Source of the DNA: Niabella yanshanensis
GTDB taxonomy: Bacteria > Bacteroidota > Bacteroidia > Chitinophagales > Chitinophagaceae
Assembly (NCBI RefSeq): GCF_034424215.1
Contig: NZ_CP139960.1
Span: 3,596,001 to 3,660,000, forward strand
Direction: 5' to 3'
Length of the DNA stretch: 64,000 bases
Below are positions 28,119 through 37,052 of this stretch, piece by piece. Within the stretch, counting starts at the first letter, position 1. The number at the start of each line of letters is the position of its first letter. The translations under genes were made by a program, and so were the position numbers. Below the pieces are notes generated by a model, which searched no databases, had not been told where the DNA came from, and worked only from the letters and a program-made list of their open reading frames with translations.

Positions 28119-29702
28119 ATGATTAAAAACATTTTTGCAGCCGTCACTCTTGCTGCTTTTTCCACAATGGTTCATGCGCAGTTTAGCTGGAATAAGCTGC
28201 CTGATGTGAAAAAGACCTCTTTTAAAAAAGACAGTTTTAATATCGTAAAATATGGAGCGGTAGCTAACGGAACCGTATTAAATACGGAAAGTATCACTAA
28301 AACTATTAAAGCCTGTAATGCTAACGGAGGCGGTGTAGTGGTAATTCCATTTGGGATATGGCTTACCGGCCCACTGGAGCTGAAAAGCAATGTAAACCTG
28401 TATGTGCAAAAAGGCGCGATGCTGCTGTTTACAGACGATAAAACAAAGTATGAAATAGTAGCCGGTAGTTATGAGGGTAGAAGCTCAGCACGCAACCAGT
28501 CGCCGATATGGGCCAGGAATGCAGAAAATATAGCGATTACAGGCGGCGGTGTGATTGATGGAAACGGCGATATATGGAGAGGCCTGACCAAATCTGCCGT
28601 TACCGAATCTTTCTGGAAGGCCAGGGTTAAATCAGGTGGTGTTATTAGTACCGACGGTAAAAGATGGTATCCCTCAGAACAGTTTAAAGTAGCCAGCGAA
28701 ACCAAACGCAGTATGCTGCTGGAGCCTGGCAAACCTTTGAGTGATTATGCCGATATGAAGGACTTTTTAAGACCCAACCTGCTGGTGCTCACACAGTGCA
28801 AACGGATTTTGCTGGAAGGGGTGACTTTTCAGAATTCGGGCGCCTGGAACCTGCATCCTTTAATGAGCGAAGATCTGATCATCAAGAATGTAACCGTAAA
28901 AAACCCCGAATACTCACATAACGGGGATGGCCTGGATATTGAGTCCTGCAAAAATTTCATTGTGGAAGATTGTGTATTTGACGTGGGGGATGATGCTATC
29001 TGTATAAAGTCGGGGAAAGACGAAGAGGGGCGCAAACGCGGCATGCCTACCCAGAATGGAATTATCAGGAACAACCTGGTGTATAAAGGCCACGGCGGGG
29101 TAGTGGTAGGTAGCGAAATGAGCGGCGGTACCAAAAATATCTTTATTGAGAACTGCCTCTTTATCGGAACTGACAAGGGGCTACGATTCAAATCGGCTCG
29201 TGGCCGTGGCGGTGTGGTAGAAAAAATTTACGCCCGCAATATCCAGATGCGCAATATAGACCAGGAAGCTATTTTCTTTGACATGCATTATGCCGTAACA
29301 TTCGCCACAGATGGTGTAAGAAAAGTAGATACCACTTTTGGAGAGGGCACACCGGTTTTCAGGGACATGGAATTCGAGAATATTGTTTGCGATGGTGCGA
29401 AGAAAGGCATTTTTGTGCGCGGACTGCCCGAAGCAGCGATACAAAATATACGCATCAGAAACACGTCGTTAATTACTGATATTGGCGCCGAGCTGATATT
29501 AGCCGATGGGATTGTTCTGGACCATGTGAAATTTGAGAGCCGGCAAAAAGACCCGGTGGTATTAGTAAATAACAGCAGCAATATTGAAATTAACAAGCCG
29601 GTCTATCCGAAAGACACAAAGTTATTCCTCAAAGTATTGGGAAGTACGAATATTAAAGTAGATAAAACGGTAGTAAACGAAACGACCGTTACAAAACGGT
29701 AG
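28119..29702 (+). CDS. GH28 polygalacturonase-like glycoside hydrolase
   Basis: This 527-residue secreted enzyme is expected to hydrolyse galacturonic-acid linkages in pectin (homogalacturonan or rhamnogalacturonan). It has a signal peptide (about 1-20, ending in VHAQ) and a right-handed beta-helix. The GH28 residues are in place: N268-G-D270 (NGDGLD), D291-D292 (GDDAICIKSG), G324-H325-G326 (GHGGVVVGSEMSGG) and R356-F-K358 (usually R-I-K). The N-terminal part starts with FNIVKYGAVANG, common to exo-acting family members. It stands alone, with its own dyad-controlled promoter and a terminator. Together with the CE12 esterase 22 kb away it points to pectin use, though the two need not be co-regulated. 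Confidence 0.9.
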   Translation: MIKNIFAAVTLAAFSTMVHAQFSWNKLPDVKKTSFKKDSFNIVKYGAVANGTVLNTESITKTIKACNANGGGVVVIPFGIWLTGPLELKSNVNLYVQKGAMLLFTDDKTKYEIVAGSYEGRSSARNQSPIWARNAENIAITGGGVIDGNGDIWRGLTKSAVTESFWKARVKSGGVISTDGKRWYPSEQFKVASETKRSMLLEPGKPLSDYADMKDFLRPNLLVLTQCKRILLEGVTFQNSGAWNLHPLMSEDLIIKNVTVKNPEYSHNGDGLDIESCKNFIVEDCVFDVGDDAICIKSGKDEEGRKRGMPTQNGIIRNNLVYKGHGGVVVGSEMSGGTKNIFIENCLFIGTDKGLRFKSARGRGGVVEKIYARNIQMRNIDQEAIFFDMHYAVTFATDGVRKVDTTFGEGTPVFRDMEFENIVCDGAKKGIFVRGLPEAAIQNIRIRNTSLITDIGAELILADGIVLDHVKFESRQKDPVVLVNNSSNIEINKPVYPKDTKLFLKVLGSTNIKVDKTVVNETTVTKR

Positions 29703-29730
29703 TGAACAACAGGCGTATCTGAAATAATAT

Positions 29731-29766
29731 AAAACCCGGAACGGATTAGCTTCCGGGGTTTTATTT
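29731..29766. terminator. Bidirectional terminator between GH28 and TonB receptor
   Basis: AAAACCCGGAA (29731-29741) pairs with TTCCGGGGTTTT (29751-29762) with one bulged G. A T-rich tail follows on the plus strand and the A-rich arm gives Ts on the minus strand. Confidence 0.8.
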
Positions 29767-29775
29767 TACATCCTG

Positions 29776-32142
29776 CTAAAACTGGATCCGGTAATTGAAA
29801 TTCGGCCAGAAGCCCAGCTGGTTTTGAGTACGGATCTTACCCGAGCGGCTATCGTACCATTGATTAAATATATTTTTGTGATTGGTTACATTCTGAAAGT
29901 CCACAAAAAATTCCTGCATAAATCCTTTGTTATTCATCCGATACGTAAGCTTAAAGTCCAGGCGGAAATAGGCCCTGGTTTTTTCTTCAAATGAACGGGA
30001 CTCGTAATAAATAACCCTGCCGGCAGTTTTGGAAGCAGCCTCGTCGATAGCGGTGAATCTTCTGCCCCCTGCGGTCACCACTTTCAGATCTGCTCCCATG
30101 GTGTGCATGCCGGCAATGTGCCATTCTTTCCCTGCCAGGGCGTTGGCAACATAGTTCCCGTTAAATACGGTATTATGCGCTATGCCATTGCTTCCTTTAT
30201 ATTTTGAATCAAATACCGACACAGTTGCCAGGGCATAATAGCCCTCAGCAAAAGGCTTTTCTATTGTAAGTTCCAGGCCATAATTGGTACCGGTACCCTT
30301 ATTTACAAGGCTATCTTCCAGTCCGGATCCGTATCCGGCTCCAATATTAAGGGCCGACCAGTCTGATGATCTTTTTTCCACCGGTACTTTACGCAACAGT
30401 TGTGTGTAGGCTTCCAGCTTGTATTTCCAGTTATTTTTTAAGGCTTTTTCCCAGCCTGCCACCAAATGATGGCTTTGGGTAAAATCCAGGTCGCGGTTGG
30501 TTTGTATATAAGTATCGCCCACCCTGGTTTCGTGGAAATAGCTCATGAGTGATTGCATCTGGCTGTGTTTGCCATAAGCCAGTGTAAGGGCGCCAGCCGC
30601 CGGAAGCGCATACCGGAGACCCAACCGACCTTCTACCGAGGTGTTACTGTTGAGCGCCAGGTATTGGCTGTACACACCGGTATTAAGCGTTAACCGCGGA
30701 TTAAAACGGTGCTGCCATTGAGCAAAGCCGCGTAGTAACTGTGTCTGGTTTTTCTCCACGGCGAAAGGAATGAAGCCGTAATCAGCATTCCTGCTGCTGT
30801 CATTATAACTGTAATGTAATTGGTCGACTGTAATACCAGCAGTGAGCCGGTCGGTGGCCGAAAACTTCTTATTGACTACTAAACTGGCCAGATATCTCCA
30901 CTCATTGCCATTTTGCCTGAAATTTTTATGGGCTATCCGTTCTGCATCAAGCGAATCCTGTCTTGTTGTTACATTCGTTCCGGTAGCTGCAACCGTTAAA
31001 GTGTAGGAAGTAGTATTATTAAAGAAGTAGGTATGTTTCATACCGGCAACACCCATCTTTGTGCCGTTGTATAAATTGCTATAGGGGTCATTATAAAAAT
31101 TGGCAGTGTCTTTCAAATCTCCTTTAAAATTGATATTGCTGGTACCACCCATTCCAAACAGCGTGAATTGTCCTGCTTTTTTTGTAGGCAGGTCCACTTT
31201 AAAACTAATATCCTGGTAGGCCGGAACAGCTGCACCGGTGCCCACATCCACCCCTAATGAGCTGATCAGTCCGGGGATGCTGTACCGGTAATAAACGAGG
31301 TAAGAAGCTTTACTTTTTTTACTGAATGGTCCTTCGGCGCCCAGTTCGAGGCCATTAAAGCCGATCTGGCCTGTAAATTCTCTTTTGCTATTGTTACCGC
31401 TTCTCAGGCTCAGGTCAAAAGCGCCGGCCGTAGCATTACCAAATTGGGCGGGGAAGGCCCCTGTATAAAAGGCAGACTGGCCAATAACATTATTATTCAG
31501 CATGCCTACGGGCCCGCCGGTGGCGCCCAGGCTGCCAAAGTGGTTGGGATTAGGAATGTCCACACCTTCCAACCGCCATAACAAACCCAGCGGCGAGTTA
31601 CCACGGATAATAATATCGTTGCTGCCGTCATTCAGGCTATTAACTCCCGCAAAATTGGACGCCATGCGGGCCACATCATTCCGGCTGCCGGCAAACCGGC
31701 GGGTATCTTCTGCATTAAATTCCATAGAGCTTACTGTAGCCATTTGCCGGGCAGCCAGCTTTTCACGCCTGCCGGTAACCAGCACGGTTTCTTCCGATAT
31801 GCCTATTTTTTCGAGTAATTCAATGTTAACGATCGCTTCCTTTCCCGACTCCACCACTATGTTAAAAAGACGGGAAGGTTCATAACCAATGTGACTGGCT
31901 TCCAGGCTTACCCGGCCAACAGATACCTGTTGTATCAAAAAATTACCGAGGCTATCGGTGGTAGCGCCAAGATTAGTGCCTGTGATCTGAACCGATACCT
32001 GTGCCAGACCTCTCCTGGACTGCTGATCAATGACGCTGCCTCTGAGGGTCTGGTATTGCTCCTGGCCATGGCTAACCAGCGCGGTCAATACAAATAGAAG
32101 CAATAGAAAATAGGTTCTTCTTTTTAGCTTTTCGGGGTACAT
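29776..32142 (-). CDS. TonB-dependent receptor paired with a LytTR regulator
   Basis: The 788-residue outer-membrane receptor has a signal peptide (about 1-27, ending in SHG), a carboxypeptidase-D-like domain (about 32-115), a plug with VTGRREKLAARQMATVSSMEF, DIIIRGNSPLGLLWRLEG and NATAGAFDL (about 120-240), and a beta barrel ending in NFNYRIQF. The plug lacks both the SusC and the classical siderophore signatures, and no SusD partner follows. It is divergent from a LytTR-family regulator, which probably controls it. It has the -7 TAGTTTTG on the minus strand (about 32180-32187) but not the shared box of the other receptors. The substrate is unknown. Confidence 0.83.
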   Translation of the reverse strand: MYPEKLKRRTYFLLLLFVLTALVSHGQEQYQTLRGSVIDQQSRRGLAQVSVQITGTNLGATTDSLGNFLIQQVSVGRVSLEASHIGYEPSRLFNIVVESGKEAIVNIELLEKIGISEETVLVTGRREKLAARQMATVSSMEFNAEDTRRFAGSRNDVARMASNFAGVNSLNDGSNDIIIRGNSPLGLLWRLEGVDIPNPNHFGSLGATGGPVGMLNNNVIGQSAFYTGAFPAQFGNATAGAFDLSLRSGNNSKREFTGQIGFNGLELGAEGPFSKKSKASYLVYYRYSIPGLISSLGVDVGTGAAVPAYQDISFKVDLPTKKAGQFTLFGMGGTSNINFKGDLKDTANFYNDPYSNLYNGTKMGVAGMKHTYFFNNTTSYTLTVAATGTNVTTRQDSLDAERIAHKNFRQNGNEWRYLASLVVNKKFSATDRLTAGITVDQLHYSYNDSSRNADYGFIPFAVEKNQTQLLRGFAQWQHRFNPRLTLNTGVYSQYLALNSNTSVEGRLGLRYALPAAGALTLAYGKHSQMQSLMSYFHETRVGDTYIQTNRDLDFTQSHHLVAGWEKALKNNWKYKLEAYTQLLRKVPVEKRSSDWSALNIGAGYGSGLEDSLVNKGTGTNYGLELTIEKPFAEGYYALATVSVFDSKYKGSNGIAHNTVFNGNYVANALAGKEWHIAGMHTMGADLKVVTAGGRRFTAIDEAASKTAGRVIYYESRSFEEKTRAYFRLDFKLTYRMNNKGFMQEFFVDFQNVTNHKNIFNQWYDSRSGKIRTQNQLGFWPNFNYRIQF

Positions 32143-32284
32143 AACTGTTTTTTAATGTAATATTTTGATTTCCGCAAAACTAGTTTTCCGATAACCGGTC
32201 AGCCTTTTTTTGGGGCAGATAGCAAATACTAAGGGGTGAACGACATTTTGGGATGAATGGTACGGTCAAATCCCTCATAATTAA

Positions 32285-32292
32285 TAGCTTTG
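32285..32292 (+). promoter_or_regulatory. Predicted -7 element of the LytTR gene
   Basis: TAGCTTTG is an exact match to TAnnTTTG, 47 bp before the start codon. No clear -33 was found. Confidence 0.4.
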
Positions 32293-32339
32293 TTAGCGCT
32301 GTATAGAAAATTGTTGTCCCAATAACCCTCGAAAATATC

Positions 32340-33284
32340 ATGCATTGGAAAATATTAAATGAGCCTTTCCCGATTAATACCTGGAAGTGGTACCGGCTGC
32401 GGGGACTCGGATTCGGCCTGTTCGTGTTCCTGTTTCTCTTCCTCTTTCAACCCTTTAGCCTGAACCTGTTTGATACTAAAAAATTACTATATGTAACCCT
32501 GGTATACGGTGCGGCAACTGGTGCGGTTATTTTATGTGGTGGCTGGATATTTAGTAAATGGATAACACCAAAATTGGATGACGAGAAATGGACACTGGGT
32601 AAGCAAATTATGTGGAATGTGCTGCTCATGGTTTTTATCACACTGCTGAATGTATATGTTACCCAGTTGATGCACCAAACTGTTTTGCCTTTGTGGTGGT
32701 GGTTGGTAATGTTAAAATGGGTGCTGATGCTGGGGGTGCTCCCTGTAGCTGTGGCTGAACTTATTGCCTATAATCAACATTTACGGCATCACTTAAAAAC
32801 GGCCACTCAATTATCGCGATTGGTACGACAACCACCTGCGGTTGCACCAGGAAGCTCTACCCATGTTTCTGCTTCGGGAACCTTAACACATCAGAATGTT
32901 GTAGCTCCTTCTAACGAAGATAACGGGCCGCTGATATTAACAGGAGATAACCAGGGAGAAAAGCTCGAACTATTACACGACAATTTACTGGCGGTTCAGG
33001 CGCTGGATAATTATGTAAATGTTTTCTGGGAGGCAGACGATCAGCTGCGAAGTACCCTGTTGCGTAATACGCTTACCAATATTGCCGAACAGGTAAGTGA
33101 TGCGGCCCATATGTACCGCAGCCATCGAAGCTGGCTGGTAAATGTACAAAGGGTGGCACGGGTAGATGGCAATGCCCAGGGATTAAAGCTTTCTGTTGAG
33201 TTGATGGATCAGCAGGTGCCTGTGTCGAGAAGTAATATACCCGGTTACCGGCAACTGACCGAGTTGCAGCATCAGGCGAATTAG
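32340..33284 (+). CDS. Membrane-anchored LytTR-family DNA-binding regulator
   Basis: The 314-residue protein has four hydrophobic segments in its N-terminal half (about 24-42 LGFGLFVFLFLFLFQPF, 50-70, 98-118 and 125-150) and a C-terminal LytTR domain (about 205-310; LELLHDNLLAVQALDNYVNVFW, LRNTLTNIAEQV, MYRSHRSWLVNVQRVARVDGNAQGLKL is split over it). The RSHRSWLVN segment is the DNA-reading part of LytTR domains. There is no receiver domain, so it is probably a one-component sensor that responds through its membrane part. It is divergent from a TonB receptor. Its stop codon overlaps that of the convergent ApbE gene by 4 bp. Confidence 0.85.
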   Translation: MHWKILNEPFPINTWKWYRLRGLGFGLFVFLFLFLFQPFSLNLFDTKKLLYVTLVYGAATGAVILCGGWIFSKWITPKLDDEKWTLGKQIMWNVLLMVFITLLNVYVTQLMHQTVLPLWWWLVMLKWVLMLGVLPVAVAELIAYNQHLRHHLKTATQLSRLVRQPPAVAPGSSTHVSASGTLTHQNVVAPSNEDNGPLILTGDNQGEKLELLHDNLLAVQALDNYVNVFWEADDQLRSTLLRNTLTNIAEQVSDAAHMYRSHRSWLVNVQRVARVDGNAQGLKLSVELMDQQVPVSRSNIPGYRQLTELQHQAN

Positions 33285-34270
33285 CGGCGTAATTTTTCGA
33301 TCTTAAAGCCCCGGCTGGCAACATATTTACCGGTATCGGTAATCATAAAAGCCTTATACAGGGGAAACTGCTTCAACAGTTTCAATCCTGCTTCTTTACC
33401 CAATACCATAATGGAAGTACTGAAGGCATTGGCCATTTCTGTACTGGGACCTGTAATGGTTACACTGGTCAGGCCTGTTGCCGGATACCCGGTTGCAGGG
33501 TTGATGATATGTGTATAACGTTTGCCATCAATCAAGGCATATTTTTCATAACTGCCCGAGGTAGTGATAGCTCCGTTGATGGCTATAACACCCACCAGGT
33601 CGTTGCTTTTGAAAGGATCGTTAATGCCAATGCGCCAGGGTTTCCCGTTGGGCTGTGTACCCCAGGCCTGTATGTCGCCGGTAGCATTGACCAGGCCGGC
33701 TGTAATACCTCTAGCCATCATCATCTCCCTGCATTTATCTGCCGCATAGCCTTCGCCTAATGCGCCAAAGCCAATTTTCATACCCGGCAATTTTAAGAAG
33801 ATGGTTGAACTGTCTTTATTAATTATGATATTTTTATAACCTACTTTCTGCCGGGCTTTTTGAACGGCCTCCGGCGATGGCATAGTGGTCATCGTTCCGT
33901 CGAACTTCCAGATTTTTTCCATGGCCGCGAAGCTGATGTCGAAAGCGCCATGAGTCAATTCAGAGATTTTCAAAGCACGTTCGGTGAGTTCCAGCACTTC
34001 CCGATCTACTTTAACTGGTCGTATACCCGCGTTCTGGTTTACCCTTGATACCTGGGTTTCAGGTTTCCAGTCGGAGATCAGGTATTCAATCCTTGATATT
34101 TCTGCGATGACCGTATCGATATTTTGCTCAGCAGTGATTGAGTCTTTAGCTACTATTGTAATATCAAAATTTCCACCCATTAAAAAAGCACCACGGGTAC
34201 GCTTCACCTGAGAAAAGCTGACATTCGCGATCAGCAAAAGAAGGGGTAATATTAAATATTGTGCTCGCAT
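33281..34270 (-). CDS. apbE: FAD:protein FMN transferase (ApbE family)
   Basis: This 329-residue secreted or periplasmic enzyme attaches FMN covalently to a Thr or Ser in partner proteins, using FAD. It has a signal peptide (about 1-20, ending in VSFS). Family motifs are RGAFLMGGNFDITI, the FGALGEGYAADKC block, LVNATGDIQAWG, and GSYEKYALIDGKRYTHIINPATGYPA is the metal- and FAD-binding region (about residues 230-255). It is the last gene of the run ankyrin-DUF2271-PepSY reductase-ApbE. The likely acceptor is the DUF2271 protein, which has a TGAS motif. This assignment of partner follows the known genomic association of these families. Confidence 0.92.
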   Translation of the reverse strand: MRAQYLILPLLLLIANVSFSQVKRTRGAFLMGGNFDITIVAKDSITAEQNIDTVIAEISRIEYLISDWKPETQVSRVNQNAGIRPVKVDREVLELTERALKISELTHGAFDISFAAMEKIWKFDGTMTTMPSPEAVQKARQKVGYKNIIINKDSSTIFLKLPGMKIGFGALGEGYAADKCREMMMARGITAGLVNATGDIQAWGTQPNGKPWRIGINDPFKSNDLVGVIAINGAITTSGSYEKYALIDGKRYTHIINPATGYPATGLTSVTITGPSTEMANAFSTSIMVLGKEAGLKLLKQFPLYKAFMITDTGKYVASRGFKIEKLRR

Positions 34271-34319
34271 ATTTTTTATAAGCCTGAAAGGTCGGTAAGA
34301 TATCCCAATCTTTCATTCC

Positions 34320-36509
34320 TTAATAACAATCAGTAAGTATCTTACCCTGTGCTACCAATTCAGGAAGACGCATTGGGTCTTCAACGGAGCAAATATCTTC
34401 CAATACTTTCATAACATCGTTCTGCATCGACAAAGATCCGCAAAGCATAATGACGCCTCCATTTTTTAAACATTGTAAAATCGCATCACTATTTTTTAAT
34501 AAACGATGGCTTACATATTCTTTTTCCTCCTCGCGCGATAATACCAGGCTGAGGCTGGCCAGGTTTCCCTTGCTCAACTGTTTGTTTAAAAAAGGTTCAT
34601 ACAAAGTAAAGGAAGACCGGTTACGAAACCCGCAGTAAAGTTCAATGGGAATCTTCCTGCGGTTTTCGGTGATCATACCTAAGAAGGGTGCAATGCCCGT
34701 TCCGTTGGATACCATGATAACTTTTTTAGTCTTTTTAGGGAAACGGAAATGCTGGTTTTTAACCAGTTTGGCTTTGATGATGTCACCTTGTTGCAAATGG
34801 TTAAGGAAAGAAGATCCTAATCCGTGTTCATGAAGTTTCACGCTTAGCTGAATATTTTTATCAACCTTCCCGATTGAATAGAGCCGTTCCCGGTGGTCAT
34901 TCCTGGGATAAATAGCCAGCAGATCGCCGGACACAGCGTGCCTTAGTTGGGAAGATTTGAATTGAATGATAAAACTGGCTTCTTCATCCGGGTTAGTGCG
35001 GCTGGTTACTGAAAGTTTTTTCAAATCAGCGGTATCGGGTTCCAGTAATTCCCGGGGCATCAGCATACTAAAGCCCGTTTTATGGGTCCATTCTGTCATC
35101 CAACCGCTAAAATCCTGTGGCGATTTATCATTTACCGTGTAAACCGGCAGTACCGGGTTTGCCCAGCTTGTTTTTTGCAATAGCTTTTCAATATCAAAAG
35201 CAAACTGGCAAAACCGGCTATAGCTTCTCGAACCAAAGCCCACAATGGAGTACTGAATAGTTTGACCCTGGGGGTACTGCCGGATGCGATCCGCGAGTCT
35301 TTTGGCGTTGGAGGGGGCGTCGCCCTGGCCATAGGTACTGGTCATAATAACCAGCTGTTCAGCATTGGGAAATGCAGTGAAATTAGAAAGGTCGGTTATA
35401 AATACCTTTTCGCCATGCCTGATCAACTGTGTGTAAATGGCATCTGCAAACTTAAAAGTGCCCCCGTTTTCAGAGCCAACCAGTATTAGGATACGGGCAT
35501 CTTTGGCTTTAAACTTATTTTTAGACCGTCCCCGCCTGCGTTTTAAAGTAATGGCAAAGCCTGAGTAGATAAAGAAGAGAATATAAGCCGATGCCAGGGC
35601 CATGAGCAGCGCCCATATAGTTCCCCATCTGCCGGTATGCCAGCGCAGGCTGAAATTAGCCAGCTGGTAGGTCTTTGTATAATTTTGTTGTGCCAGTATA
35701 TCACCGGTGAACTGGTTGATGCACAGTTCCCGGCCTTTGAGCTGAACATTGTAATAGTCTTCCGGGAAATCTGAAAACGGGTATTGAAGTTTTTGAAGGC
35801 TGGAGAGTGGGGTTTGTTGTAAAACAGTGAATTCAGAAAGCTCTTTCAGGGGTTCTTCTTTGATCTGGCTTTCGTCGATCAGCGCACTGGCTTTACCGGG
35901 CGTTGGCATAAACCGGTATACCGCCATGTAAGTTCCGGTGAGTGCAATAGCTAAAATAAAAAAGAGTGAGATTCGGCCGAATACCACATGGTAATATTGG
36001 GCGAAGCCGGTTTTCTCTACGTTGGAGAAGAAGTTCTTCCAGCCGTTTTGCCTTTGCACCACCAGGAATATACCCGACACCGCAATCAGGATCAGGAGAA
36101 ACGCGGTAATGCCCATCAATATCCTTCCTGTTTCGTGTATAAACAGCGACCGGTGTAAAGTCGTCATCCACTGGAACAGGGGTAGTTTTTCAGTGGGTAT
36201 ACCTAATACTTTACCGGTTGCAGGATCTACATATACCTGTTGATCACCGCCTTCTTCGGCCGCGTATTTAACTAAAACAAATTGGTGATCATCTACAGAT
36301 ACCTCCTGTATACCAGGAAATTTTTCTTTTAATAAGGGTACGGTTTGGGCTAAAGTGAGCGTATCAAAGCTTGCTGCTTTATAATCACGCGATTTTTCAA
36401 TAACCGGCTCAAATGCTAAAAAGATACCTGTTACAGAGGCTATTGTCAATAATAAAAAAGAAGATATAGCCAGTGTTAAATGGCTATATCTCCAGACTGA
36501 AATGATCAT
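34320..36509 (-). CDS. PepSY-flavodoxin-ferredoxin reductase fusion (sulfite-reductase flavoprotein-like)
   Basis: The 729-residue inner-membrane redox protein has an N-terminal PepSY/TM part (about 1-330; helices near 8-30, 125-150, 180-200, 285-305), a flavodoxin domain (about 335-480, ILILVGSENGGTFKFADAIY), and a CysJ-type FAD/NAD(P)H reductase part (about 505-729, with RERLYSIG, SNGTGIAPFLGMI and MLCGSLSMQNDV). It would move electrons from cytoplasmic NAD(P)H to the membrane or periplasm. The ATG at 36509 is chosen over 36548 because homologues begin shortly before WRYSHLTLAISSF. It is in the ankyrin/DUF2271/ApbE operon, so a role in flavin-based electron export, for example metal reduction, is likely but inferred. 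Confidence 0.88.
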   Translation of the reverse strand: MIISVWRYSHLTLAISSFLLLTIASVTGIFLAFEPVIEKSRDYKAASFDTLTLAQTVPLLKEKFPGIQEVSVDDHQFVLVKYAAEEGGDQQVYVDPATGKVLGIPTEKLPLFQWMTTLHRSLFIHETGRILMGITAFLLILIAVSGIFLVVQRQNGWKNFFSNVEKTGFAQYYHVVFGRISLFFILAIALTGTYMAVYRFMPTPGKASALIDESQIKEEPLKELSEFTVLQQTPLSSLQKLQYPFSDFPEDYYNVQLKGRELCINQFTGDILAQQNYTKTYQLANFSLRWHTGRWGTIWALLMALASAYILFFIYSGFAITLKRRRGRSKNKFKAKDARILILVGSENGGTFKFADAIYTQLIRHGEKVFITDLSNFTAFPNAEQLVIMTSTYGQGDAPSNAKRLADRIRQYPQGQTIQYSIVGFGSRSYSRFCQFAFDIEKLLQKTSWANPVLPVYTVNDKSPQDFSGWMTEWTHKTGFSMLMPRELLEPDTADLKKLSVTSRTNPDEEASFIIQFKSSQLRHAVSGDLLAIYPRNDHRERLYSIGKVDKNIQLSVKLHEHGLGSSFLNHLQQGDIIKAKLVKNQHFRFPKKTKKVIMVSNGTGIAPFLGMITENRRKIPIELYCGFRNRSSFTLYEPFLNKQLSKGNLASLSLVLSREEEKEYVSHRLLKNSDAILQCLKNGGVIMLCGSLSMQNDVMKVLEDICSVEDPMRLPELVAQGKILTDCY

Positions 36510-36564
36510 CGTTATTTTTATGATGTAGACAGGCTTCCGTCTTGTCAACTTATAAACCTGTCAA

Positions 36565-37044
36565 CTAGCTACCACTAAACCTTACATACCTGATATAGCC
36601 TTTACCATCCGTTTTAGCTGCAAGACCAGCCGTAGTTAATGGTACTTCTGCATCCTTTGTGTGATACAGTTTTTCTTCCACAGCACTTTCAAAACGCAGG
36701 GTATAGCCGGCGTTCAGTTTTTTGCTGTCAATTGCCAGCGTTACTACCGCTCGATCACCGCCTCCTATGGAAGCGCCTGTTACAGCGCTGATCTTTTCTT
36801 TACTTTTTGTCTGGAATTTGTACCACTCTTTTAAAGTATTGAACCATTGCTTGTCCGGGCCCAATACCCTCAAAGTTTTTTCGTACTCCCCTTTACGATT
36901 GATCAGTGATATGATGACGTAAGCCTTTTCGCCCTGGTAGCTGTTCATCTGTATCATGCATTTGTAAGAGCTGGTTTGCGCCATACCCGCACTGCTAATG
37001 AAAAACAGGCTAAAAGCTATCAGGCTTTTTATAATTAATTTCAT
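36565..37044 (-). CDS. DUF2271 periplasmic protein, likely FMN-carrying
   Basis: This 159-residue protein has a signal peptide (about 1-22, ending in GMAQ) and one DUF2271 domain. It contains AVTGAS with T89, which resembles the ApbE flavinylation site Dxx(T/S)GA(T/S); the usual Asp at -3 is Ser86 here. Families of this type are known to be associated with ApbE and PepSY in flavin-dependent extracytoplasmic electron transfer. It lies 8 bp after the ankyrin gene stop and upstream of the PepSY reductase. The flavin attachment itself is inferred. Confidence 0.85.
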   Translation of the reverse strand: MKLIIKSLIAFSLFFISSAGMAQTSSYKCMIQMNSYQGEKAYVIISLINRKGEYEKTLRVLGPDKQWFNTLKEWYKFQTKSKEKISAVTGASIGGGDRAVVTLAIDSKKLNAGYTLRFESAVEEKLYHTKDAEVPLTTAGLAAKTDGKGYIRYVRFSGS

Positions 37045-37052
37045 GTTATTTT

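Noticed and set aside
32160-32200. Possible shared iron-type box upstream of the LytTR-linked receptor
   Set aside because: CGGAAA strings occur, but the CGTAAA half and the 21-bp spacing to the -7 are absent.
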